A stretch of DNA of 15,130 nucleotides. Source: Modestobacter sp. (GTDB lineage: Bacteria > Actinomycetota > Actinomycetes > Mycobacteriales > Geodermatophilaceae). The stretch's first letter is position 1; each line of letters opens with the position of its first letter. The position numbers were made by a program, and so were the translations under genes. The stretch covers positions 1 through 15,130 of the forward strand of contig JAOPVN010000070.1 of NCBI GenBank assembly GCA_025966175.1. The letters are read 5' to 3'. Positions 5,881 through 12,436 of the stretch are shown in pieces. Below the pieces are notes generated by a model. That model was not told where the DNA came from. It ran no database searches and was given only the letters and a program-made list of their open reading frames with translations.

Positions 5881-8071
5881 AGGGGGTGGTTCCTCCGGCG
5901 GATGACCCCGGCCTGCCGAGGGCCGCGAGGGGCACGGCGATCTGCACCGTGGTGCCCGCACCGGGTGGGCTGTGCAGGGTGAGTCTGCCGCCGAGCGCCT
6001 CGACCCGGTCGGTGAGTCCGACGAGGCCGGAGCCGCCGCTGAGGTCGGCCCCGCCGCGGCCGTCATCGCGGACGCGAACATGCAGCACACCACCGTCGGC
6101 TTCCACCTCGACGTCGACGACGGTGGCGGAGGCGTGCCGGGCGGTGTTGGTCAGCGTCTCGGCGACGGTGTAGTAGGCGGCGAGCTCGATCGGTTCGGGC
6201 AGCCGCGCGTCGAGGCGGACGTCGAGGCGGACCGGGACCGCGGAACGGCGGGCCAGTGCCTTCAGCGCCGGGCGCAGGCCGCCCTCGGCCAGGGCCGAGG
6301 GGTGCAGGCCGCGAGCGAGCTCGCGCAGCTCCTCGAGCACGCCGGTCAGCTCGGCGGCGACGGCGTCCAGCCGGGCGGTCAGCTCGCCGGCCCCGGCTGG
6401 CACCGCCGCCCGCACGGTGCTGCGCAGCCGCAGGGCCAGGGTGACCAGGCGTTGCTGGGCGCCGTCGTGCAGGTCGCGCTCGATGCGACGGCGGGCGGCG
6501 TCGGCGGCGGCCACCATCCGCGCACGTGAGGCGGTGAGCGCCGCCTTGATCTCGGCGTCGGCGAGGGCGGTGGCGACCAGCTCGGTGAACCCGGCCAGCC
6601 GGGCCTCGGTGTCCGCCGGCGGCGGCTCGTCGTGGGTGGACAGCACGCTCATGACGCCCCACAGACGGCCCTCGACGCCGATCGGCGCCCCGACGGCCGT
6701 GCGGATTCCCCATTCGCGGAAGGTGTCGGTGGCCGCGCCCGAGGCCTCGGCACGGGGCATGCGCTCGGGCCGGCGGGTCTGGAACACCAGCGTGTGCACG
6801 TTCCGCCCACCGAGCTCGAACCGGCTCCCGACGGAGGTCGGTGGAACGGTGCCGGTGCTGGTCCACGCGCTGACGACCGTTGCCGTGCCGTCCGGGTCGT
6901 ACCGGCTGATGAGCGCGACATCGGCGGAGAGCACCCGCCCGACCTCCTCGGCGACCGAGGCGAACACCTCCTCTGCCGGGGCCGCCCGGGCCACCAGCGT
7001 CGCCACCCGCCGCAGTGCGGCCTGCTCCTCGGCGAATCTCTGCAGCTCGACGCGCGCCTGCGCATTGGCGATCGCCGTCCCGACCAGCTCGGTGAACCCG
7101 GCCAGCCGTGCTTCCGTGTCCGGCGACGGCAGCGAGTCCCCGGACGCCACGATCATCACGCCCCACGGCCGCCCTTCGACACTGACCGGGACGCCGACCG
7201 ATGCCCGGATGCCGGCCTCGCGGGCGAGGCCGGCGCCCGGCCCCGAGACGTCGGCGTAGTCGTCGATCCGCGCCGGCCGGCCCGTCCGCAACACCAGCGT
7301 GCTGACCAGCCCCCCACCCAGGCGCACCCGGGTGCCGACCGGAACGGGGACGGCTCCGGTGCTGCTCCACACCCCGACCACGGTCTCGGTGTCGTCCGGG
7401 TCGAAGCGGTCCAGGACGATCACGTCGGCGGAGAGCACCCCCCCGACCTCGGCGGTGACCGCCGCGAACACCTCCTCCGCCGGTGCCGCCTGGGCGACCA
7501 GGGTGGCGACCCGGCGCAGCGCGGCCTGCTCCTCGGCGAAGCCGCGCAGGTCCATCCGGGCCTGCGCGTTCGCGATCGCCGTCGCGAGCAGCTGGGTGAA
7601 GTCGGCCAGCCGGCCCTCGGTGTCCGCAGGCAGCGGCTCCGCGCGGATGGACGCCACGGTCAGCACGCCCCACAGCCGGCCCTCGATGCTGATCGGCGCG
7701 CCGACGGCCGAGCGGAACCCCCAGCATCGGCCGGCTTCGGCGGCCGGTCCGGACGCGTCGGCGTAGTCGTCGATCCGTGCCGGCCGGCCCGTCCGGACCA
7801 CCAGCGACACGACGTTCCGCCCACCGAGGGTCGCCCTGGTGTCGGGCAGGGACAGGGCGGCGCCGGTGCCGCTCCACGCGCCGACGGCCGTCACCGCGCC
7901 GTCCGGGTCGTAGCGGCTCACGATCGTCAGGTCGGCACCCAGCAACCGGCCGACCTCTTCCGCGACCACCGCGAACACCGCCTCCGGCGACGCCCCGCCG
8001 GCGACGAGCGTCGCCACCCGTCGCAGCGTGGCGTGTTCGTCCGCGATCCGGTCGTTCAGCCGGGTGGCCAT
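5879..8071 (-). CDS. GAF-GAF-GAF sensor histidine kinase (HK2)
   Basis: Soluble HisKA_3-type kinase of 730 residues and the only one of the three paralogues with an intact 5' end. Three GAF domains lie at about residues 15-172, 185-340 and 353-507, each introduced by an (E)EQAALRRVATLVA-like helix and ending in FTELV/LxTAxANAQ. The spacing between repeat units is about 168 residues. The H-box RIERDLHDGAQQRL gives His535. The ATPase domain has ETLTNTARHA (Asn642; Arg in place of the usual Lys of the N-box), RDDGRGG (668-674) and GSGLVGL. The start ATG 8071 is preceded by GGCGGAG six bases away and by the shared 31-nt leader and promoter element. The frame is open far beyond 8071, but that part is the antisense of kinase 3. 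It is divergent from kinase 3 and ends in a hairpin before the MFS gene. The signal sensed by the GAF domains is unknown, and no cognate regulator lies in the window. Confidence 0.93.
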   Translation of the reverse strand: MATRLNDRIADEHATLRRVATLVAGGASPEAVFAVVAEEVGRLLGADLTIVSRYDPDGAVTAVGAWSGTGAALSLPDTRATLGGRNVVSLVVRTGRPARIDDYADASGPAAEAGRCWGFRSAVGAPISIEGRLWGVLTVASIRAEPLPADTEGRLADFTQLLATAIANAQARMDLRGFAEEQAALRRVATLVAQAAPAEEVFAAVTAEVGGVLSADVIVLDRFDPDDTETVVGVWSSTGAVPVPVGTRVRLGGGLVSTLVLRTGRPARIDDYADVSGPGAGLAREAGIRASVGVPVSVEGRPWGVMIVASGDSLPSPDTEARLAGFTELVGTAIANAQARVELQRFAEEQAALRRVATLVARAAPAEEVFASVAEEVGRVLSADVALISRYDPDGTATVVSAWTSTGTVPPTSVGSRFELGGRNVHTLVFQTRRPERMPRAEASGAATDTFREWGIRTAVGAPIGVEGRLWGVMSVLSTHDEPPPADTEARLAGFTELVATALADAEIKAALTASRARMVAAADAARRRIERDLHDGAQQRLVTLALRLRSTVRAAVPAGAGELTARLDAVAAELTGVLEELRELARGLHPSALAEGGLRPALKALARRSAVPVRLDVRLDARLPEPIELAAYYTVAETLTNTARHASATVVDVEVEADGGVLHVRVRDDGRGGADLSGGSGLVGLTDRVEALGGRLTLHSPPGAGTTVQIAVPLAALGRPGSSAGGTTP

Positions 8072-8077
8072 CAGGGT

Positions 8078-8108
8078 CTCCGCCCCGGCGGCAGTTCCAC
8101 CGCCTCCT
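8078..8108 (-). repeat. 31-nt leader repeat shared by kinases 1 and 2 (copy 2)
   Basis: The reverse complement of 8078-8108 is identical to 58-88. It lies directly before the start codon of kinase 2 and contributes its ribosome site. In copy 1 it is 20 nt after the promoter-like element; here only 9 nt separate them, so the leader length differs while the block itself is unchanged. Confidence 0.7.
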
Positions 8109-8117
8109 CGCCCGGCC

Positions 8118-8154
8118 CCCAGCGTGCCCCCAGCTCGGGGACCGATCAAGGACC
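8118..8154 (-). promoter_or_regulatory. Promoter-like element of histidine kinase 2
   Basis: On the minus strand this reads GGTCCTTGATC at the left end and GGGCACGCTGGG at the right end. The -35 box is TTGATC (8149-8144), the -10 box is CACGCT (8126-8121), and the spacer is 17 bp. It is the same layout as at 1-37 and 8195-8231. It ends 46 nt before ATG 8071. Confidence 0.6.
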
Positions 8155-8194
8155 AGGGAGGGGCGTCCCCACGGAGCCGGCTGCGGTCCGGGAC

Positions 8195-8231
8195 GGTTCT
8201 TGATTCACCATCCCCGGGCGAGCACGCTGGG
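8195..8231 (+). promoter_or_regulatory. Promoter-like element of histidine kinase 3
   Basis: GGTTCTTGATT begins the element and GAGCACGCTGGG ends it, with TTGATT at 8200-8205, a 17-bp spacer and CACGCT at 8223-8228. It is divergent from the kinase 2 element, with 40 bp between the two. That 40-bp gap includes a small GGGG-CGT-CCCC palindrome (8160-8170), where a shared regulator could bind. The element ends 59 nt before the ACG codon at 8291, matching the 58 nt seen for kinase 1. Confidence 0.6.
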
Positions 8232-8280
8232 CGGACAGCGGGGGCGTCGGACGAGGTGGCGGCGGGGCCACCGCCGGAGC

Positions 8281-8293
8281 GGAGGTCCTGACG
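8281..8293 (+). promoter_or_regulatory. Ribosome binding site followed by ACG in the start position of kinase 3
   Basis: GGAGGT (8281-8286), then CCTG, then ACG (8291-8293). The equivalent positions in kinases 1 and 2 read GGAG..CCTG-ATG. The first in-frame codons after ACG are T-V-G-P-G-E-R-I-A-E-E-Q-A-A-L-R, aligning with the N-termini of the paralogues. There is no in-frame ATG, GTG or TTG between the upstream stop (8201-8203) and GTG 8345. The gene therefore either starts at ACG, at CTG 8288 or at GTG 8345, or is poorly translated. Confidence 0.6.
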
Positions 8294-8344
8294 ACTGTCG
8301 GGCCGGGCGAGCGGATCGCCGAGGAACAGGCGGCGCTGCGACAA

Positions 8345-10555
8345 GTGGCGACGCTCGTCGCCGGTGGAGCGCCACCGGAAGCGGTGTTCGCCGTGGTCGC
8401 GGAAGAGGTCGGGCGGCTGCTGGAGGTCGACTTCACGATCCTGAGCCGGTGCGAGCCGGAAGGCACGCAGGTGTCCGTCGGCGCGTGGAGCAACACCGAC
8501 GCCGACGTGCCCTTCCCCGTCGGGACCCGGGTGCCCCTCGGCGGGCGGAACGTCGTGTCGCTGGTGGTCCGGACGGGCCGGCCGGGGCGGATCGACGACT
8601 ACGGCGACGCCTCGGGGGCGGTCGCCGAGGCAGCACGCGGCTGGCGGCTCCGTTCGGCGGTCGGCGTGCCGATCAGCGTCGAGGGCCGGCTGTGGGGGGT
8701 CATGGCCGTGGCGTCCGGGCAGGAGCAGCCGATGCCGGCGGACACCGAGGAACGGCTCGCCGCTTTCACCGAGCTGATCGCGACGGCGATCGCCAACGCG
8801 CAGGTCCGGATGGACCTGCGCGGCTTCGCCGAGGAGCAGGCCGCGCTGCGCCGGGTGGCCACCCTGGTCGCCCGGGCGGCCCCGCCGGAGGAGGTGTTCG
8901 GCGCGGTCACGGACGAGGTCGGCCGCGTCCTCTCCAGTGCGGTCACGCTCATGAGCCGGTACGACCCGGATGGTGCGGCGACGGTCGTCGGCACCTGGAC
9001 CAGGACCGGCGCGGCGCCCCCCATCGCGATCGGCGGGAGATTCCAGCTCGGCGGACGGGACCTGCACACGCTGGTCCTCCGGACCCGCCGTCCGGCGCGG
9101 ATCGACGACTACGGCGAAGCCTCGAGGGTGGGCGTCGAGATGGCCCGCAAGGCCGGCGTCCGCGCAGGGGTCGGCGTGCCGATCAGCGTCGCAGGCCGGC
9201 TCTGGGGTGTCATCGGCGTCACCTCCGCGCAGGGGCAGCCGCTGCCGGCGGACACGGAGGCGCGGCTGGCGGGGTTCACCGAGCTGGTCGGCACCGCCCT
9301 CGCCAACGCGCAGGCCCGCCTGGAGCTGCGCGGCTTCGCCGAGGAACAGGCCGCGCTGCGCCGGGTGGCGACCCTGGTGGCCGGTGGGGCGCCGCCCGAG
9401 GCGGTGTTCGCCGCGGTCACCGCCGAGGTCGGGCGGGTGCTCTCCGTCGAGTTCACGGTGCTCAGCCGGTACGGCCGGGACGGTACGGCCACGGTCCTCG
9501 GCGCCTGGACCAGGACGGGCGCCGCCTTCCCCGTGCCCATCGGGTTCCAGCTGGAACTCGGCGGTCGGAACGTGCACACCCTGGTGTTCGACAGTCGCCG
9601 ACCGGCCCGGGTGGATCACTACGGTCAGGACGCCGGCCCGGCGCCGGCGACCGTGCTGACCGCGGGCGTGCGCGCGTCGGTCGGTGCGCCGATCAGCGTC
9701 GAGGGGCGCCTGTGGGGCGTCATGAGCGTGGCATCCAGCGACGAGAGACCACTGTCGGCGGACACCGAGGCCCGGCTGGCCGCCTTCACCGAGCTGGTCG
9801 CCACCGCGATCGCCAACGCCGAGGCCCAGGCCGCGCTCGCCGCGTCCCGGGCGCGGATCGTGGCCGCCACCGACGCCGCGCGCCGACGGATCGAGAGCGA
9901 TCTGCACGACGGCGTCCAGCAGCGTCTGGGGTCCCTCGCCCGGCAGGTCCGCGCGGCGCACGCCGTGGTGCCCCCCGCGGCGGAGGAGGTGACCGCGCAG
10001 CTGGACGGCGTTGTCGCGGAGATCGGTGACGTACTGGACGAGCTGCGCGAGATCGCCCGTGGCCTCAACCCGCGCGCCCTCGCCGACGGTGGGTTGCGCC
10101 CGGCGCTGACGACGCTCGCCCGCCGCTCCGCCGTCCCGGCCCGCCTCGACGTCCGCGTCGACGGGCGGCTACCCGATCAGATCGAGCTCGCCGCCTACTA
10201 CGTCGTCGCCGAGGCACTCACCAACGCCGCCAAGCACGCCGGCGCCTCCGAAGCCGATGTCGAGGTGGCGAGCGGTGAAGGCCTGCTGCGGGTCCGCGTC
10301 CGCGACGACGGGCGCGGCGGTGCCGACCTCACCCACGGCTCCGGACTGGTCGGGCTCACGGACCGCGTCGAGGCGCTCGGCGGCAGACTCACCCTGCACA
10401 GCCCGCCTGGTGCGGGCACCGCCGTGCAGGTCCTGCTCCCGCTCACCGCGCCCAGCGGGGAGCCGGCCGCCGCTCCGCCGATGCGTGCCACGCCCGGGCC
10501 TCAGGCGGGCGAACCCGCTGCATCAGCTCCTCCGGAGGACCGACCGACGCCCTGA
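8345..10555 (+). CDS. GAF-GAF-GAF sensor histidine kinase (HK3), start codon uncertain
   Basis: Third paralogue, 736 residues from GTG 8345, or about 754 if translation begins at the homologous ACG 8291. Three GAF domains lie at about residues 1-152, 168-322 and 338-492, with an exact 170-residue (510-bp) period between the GFAEEQAALRR units at 160 and 330. The H-box RIESDLHDGVQQRL has His521. The ATPase domain has EALTNAAKHA (Asn627), RDDGRGG (653-659) and GSGLVGL. A Pro/Ala-rich tail of about 35 residues ends the protein. GTG 8345 is the first ordinary start codon in frame but has no ribosome site at a useful distance. The strong GGAGGT at 8281-8286 points to the ACG position instead. The gene is divergent from kinase 2 and convergent with the PrsW gene. 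No response regulator follows it. Confidence 0.9.
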   Translation: MATLVAGGAPPEAVFAVVAEEVGRLLEVDFTILSRCEPEGTQVSVGAWSNTDADVPFPVGTRVPLGGRNVVSLVVRTGRPGRIDDYGDASGAVAEAARGWRLRSAVGVPISVEGRLWGVMAVASGQEQPMPADTEERLAAFTELIATAIANAQVRMDLRGFAEEQAALRRVATLVARAAPPEEVFGAVTDEVGRVLSSAVTLMSRYDPDGAATVVGTWTRTGAAPPIAIGGRFQLGGRDLHTLVLRTRRPARIDDYGEASRVGVEMARKAGVRAGVGVPISVAGRLWGVIGVTSAQGQPLPADTEARLAGFTELVGTALANAQARLELRGFAEEQAALRRVATLVAGGAPPEAVFAAVTAEVGRVLSVEFTVLSRYGRDGTATVLGAWTRTGAAFPVPIGFQLELGGRNVHTLVFDSRRPARVDHYGQDAGPAPATVLTAGVRASVGAPISVEGRLWGVMSVASSDERPLSADTEARLAAFTELVATAIANAEAQAALAASRARIVAATDAARRRIESDLHDGVQQRLGSLARQVRAAHAVVPPAAEEVTAQLDGVVAEIGDVLDELREIARGLNPRALADGGLRPALTTLARRSAVPARLDVRVDGRLPDQIELAAYYVVAEALTNAAKHAGASEADVEVASGEGLLRVRVRDDGRGGADLTHGSGLVGLTDRVEALGGRLTLHSPPGAGTAVQVLLPLTAPSGEPAAAPPMRATPGPQAGEPAASAPPEDRPTP
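8822..8899 (+). repeat. GAF-linker repeat, near-identical to 623-700
   Basis: Partner of the repeat at 623-700 (76 of 78 bases identical, same orientation), encoding the junction between GAF domains 1 and 2 of kinase 3. The first 47 bases recur 510 bp downstream at 9332-9378 with two differences, marking the tandem GAF modules. Direct repeats about 8.2 kb apart could recombine and delete everything between kinases 1 and 3. Confidence 0.75.
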
Positions 10556-10666
10556 CGGCATCCCCACCACCGGCAGCAGCCACAGGGTGGTGCCGAGGAC
10601 CACGGCGACCGCGCCCACGACGAAGGTCAGGGCTGAGCCACCCGCCAGGCGGGTCGCAGCGCCCAT
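10523..10666 (-). CDS. Possible small single-helix membrane protein (47 aa)
   Basis: Minus-strand ORF ATG 10666 to TGA 10523. It begins MGAATRLAGGSAL, continues into one hydrophobic helix (TFVVGAVAVVLGTTLWLLP, about residues 14-32) and ends in a basic tail (GRRSVLRRS). Nearly every codon of the helix ends in G or C, as in real genes here. Its 3' end overlaps the convergent kinase 3 gene by 33 nt. No good ribosome site precedes ATG 10666. Upstream, a different frame containing ATG 10671 (MRWALRPAWRVAQP, stop at 10627) also has high third-position G/C. One extra base near 10630 would join the two as ...RPAWRVA-SALTFVVG..., so this may be a frameshifted longer gene. I recognise no family. Confidence 0.3.
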   Translation of the reverse strand: MGAATRLAGGSALTFVVGAVAVVLGTTLWLLPVVGMPSGRRSVLRRS

Positions 10667-10765
10667 CGCATGGTTCGCACCCGGAGCACGAGGCCGATCC
10701 CGCCGATGCCGCGTGGGCCGGCGTCCTGCCGCCGGCTGGTGCCGGTCTGGTGACGGGCCCTGCGG

Positions 10766-11746
10766 TCACCGCCAGGGGCCGGCTGGGCGCGGAGGCGGCG
10801 TCCTGTCGTGGCCGGCCGGCGGAGGGGGTCGCCAACCGCTCGGCCCGTCGGTGTGCGGGAAGACGGGCGTCATCGCGGGCCGCGCCGGCGTCGGCTGCCC
10901 GACCAGCGGCCTGTCGGTCGTCCGGGACCATCCCGGCCCGCCCCGGGGACGGTCCGCCGTCACCAGCCGGTGCGTGGTCCACAGCAGCAGCCCGAGGCTC
11001 ACCACCGCCAGGCCGGCGTGGGCCCACGGGCTGACCGTGCTGTCCCAGGCGGCGTGCAGAGCGGCGACGAGCAGGTACACGACGAGGAAGCGCACCACCG
11101 CCCGGGCCCGCCAGTGTGCGGTGGCCGCCCGCCAGAGCGCGGCCGCGGCGAGGCCGGTCCATGCCATGTGCGCGGCCGGGCTGAGCAGACCCCGGTCGAG
11201 CAGCAGGTCGTTGACGACGGAGAGATTCCCACCGGAACCCACCAGGGCCACCAGCGCATAGCCCATGGTCTCCAGGACGGCGAAACCCGCGCCACACGCG
11301 ACCCCCAGCAGCAGCCCGTCGGCGGGCCGCCGGGTGCGCCGGAGGAGCAGGAGGACAGCAGCCGGCACCAGCAGCTTCGCGAACTCCTCGACGAGCCCGA
11401 CGACGGGCGCGGGGACGTCGCCGAGGCTGCGCGCCGTCTGGTACTCCAACGCGCCGGCGACGAGCACTCCGACCACCCCGCCGAGCAGGGCGGTGAGGCC
11501 GACGGCCCAACCGCCGACGCCGAAGAACAGGTTGCGGCCGGAGATGAAGGCGACGAAGGCGACGGGGACCACGGCGGCACCCAGGAGGATGAGCGTCGGC
11601 ACGAAGAGGGGGTCGCCGGTGTCCTCCAGGGTCAGCCGGACCAGCTCGTACAGCACGGCTCCCACGGCGAGGACGGGCAGCCACGACCACCGCCGGAGCA
11701 GGACCATCCACCGGCTGGTGGGGCGGACGACGGTCGCCGCGGTCAC
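10766..11746 (-). CDS. PrsW-family intramembrane metalloprotease
   Basis: Multi-pass membrane protein of 326 residues resembling PrsW/CPBP-related proteases that cut substrates within or near the membrane; PrsW of Bacillus cleaves the anti-sigma factor RsiW. Visible hallmarks are VEEFAK (Glu120-Glu121, Lys124), GFAVLETMGY (154-163, where many relatives have E-N rather than E-T), HMAW (His193) and HAAWDS (His231, Trp234, Asp235). These fall in or beside hydrophobic segments between about 21 and 257. A Pro-rich polar tail of about 65 residues follows, ending PAGPWR. The GTG start at 11746 overlaps the TGA of the lipoprotein gene (GTGA) and follows a GGGGGG run six bases upstream, so the two are translationally coupled. 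A later ATG at residue 14 is a weaker alternative. No sigma or anti-sigma gene is adjacent, so the substrate is unknown. Confidence 0.85.
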   Translation of the reverse strand: MTAATVVRPTSRWMVLLRRWSWLPVLAVGAVLYELVRLTLEDTGDPLFVPTLILLGAAVVPVAFVAFISGRNLFFGVGGWAVGLTALLGGVVGVLVAGALEYQTARSLGDVPAPVVGLVEEFAKLLVPAAVLLLLRRTRRPADGLLLGVACGAGFAVLETMGYALVALVGSGGNLSVVNDLLLDRGLLSPAAHMAWTGLAAAALWRAATAHWRARAVVRFLVVYLLVAALHAAWDSTVSPWAHAGLAVVSLGLLLWTTHRLVTADRPRGGPGWSRTTDRPLVGQPTPARPAMTPVFPHTDGPSGWRPPPPAGHDRTPPPRPAGPWR

Positions 11747-12321
11747 CGCTGTCCCCCCGCGGGCATCGTCACGGGCATCGTCGCGGGCACGTCGTCGAGG
11801 GTGACGCGCCCGGCGCTGGTGAACTCGAAGGTGACCGGCACGATCGCCTGCGGGCTCAGCGCCCGGGTGAGGCCGGAGAGCCGGATGAGCACCGGCCCGG
11901 TGGTCGCGTCCACCTGCCCCTCGGCGGGTACCTCGATGCCGCCGGTCACGACCGTGCCGTCGGGATCGAGCAACTCGACCGAGGTGGCCGCCGGCGTGGT
12001 GACGGCCACGAGCCGATCGAACTGCGGGGACTGGTCGGTGAATGCGGCGCGCAGCGCGATCGAGCCACCGGCCGGCACCGTGTCGGCGGTCTCGAGGAAG
12101 ACGTCGTTCAGGACCATCAAGCCGACGGCCCCGTCGACGCCCGCGGTCAGCGAGGTCTCGCGTGCGGTCGCCGCCTGCTGTCCGACGTCGCAGCCGGCCA
12201 GCGTCCCGCAGAGCAGACCGCCGGCGAGGAGCACGAGGCCGGGCCGCCACCTGCGCTGGGTGAACGAGGGGCGGTGTGCGGCGCCGCGCCGCACGTGCCG
12301 CTCGGTGGTGGAGACGGACAT
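11743..12321 (-). CDS. Secreted lipoprotein, LpqE/PCu(A)C-like domain
   Basis: A 192-residue protein with a basic N-terminus, a hydrophobic stretch (about 28-41) and a clear lipobox LAGC with Cys44 as the lipidated residue. It should be anchored on the outer face of the cytoplasmic membrane. The mature part is a beta-rich domain with GAVGLMVLNDVFL (64-76), VPAGGSIALRAAF and the C-terminal VPVTFEFTSAGRVTLDDVP (161-179). This is like actinobacterial LpqE-type proteins related to the copper chaperone PCu(A)C fold. The mature protein contains no histidine, so the HxM copper site of true PCu(A)C is missing and copper binding is unlikely by that route. ATG 12321 was chosen for GGGAG five bases upstream. 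It follows FtsH by 97 nt and is coupled to the PrsW gene. The lipoprotein assignment is strong; the family assignment is moderate. Confidence 0.8.
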   Translation of the reverse strand: MSVSTTERHVRRGAAHRPSFTQRRWRPGLVLLAGGLLCGTLAGCDVGQQAATARETSLTAGVDGAVGLMVLNDVFLETADTVPAGGSIALRAAFTDQSPQFDRLVAVTTPAATSVELLDPDGTVVTGGIEVPAEGQVDATTGPVLIRLSGLTRALSPQAIVPVTFEFTSAGRVTLDDVPATMPVTMPAGGQR

Positions 12322-12410
12322 GGGAACTCCCTGGGGTCGGGTTCTGGCTGGAGCCGGTGGCCGCGCCGGTGAGCACTCGTCGCGCAGCCGGGAGACAGGT
12401 GCGGCCGGCG

Positions 12411-12436
12411 CTGGTCGGTCACTCTCCGTCGACCAG
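12411..12436 (-). terminator. Small stem-loop at the end of the FtsH gene
   Basis: CTGGTCG (12411-12417) and CGACCAG (12430-12436) form a perfect 7-bp stem around a 12-nt loop that contains the FtsH stop codon (12421-12419). It may be a weak terminator or an RNA processing/attenuation site between FtsH and the lipoprotein gene. At this G+C content such a repeat could also arise by chance. Confidence 0.3.

Noticed and set aside
8822..9378. Regularly spaced repeats that might be a CRISPR-like or tandem non-coding array
   Set aside because: The 510-bp period corresponds exactly to GAF domain modules in an intact reading frame.
8072..9961. Upstream extension of the kinase 2 frame over another 630 codons
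   Set aside because: The extension is antisense to the well-supported kinase 3 and reads as low-complexity sequence; ATG 8071 has the ribosome site, leader and promoter element.
10640..10654. Inverted repeat ACCCGCC-A-GGCGGGT after kinase 3 as a terminator
   Set aside because: Only five pairs can form once a loop is allowed, it has no T-tract and lies in a region with coding-like bias; too weak to list.
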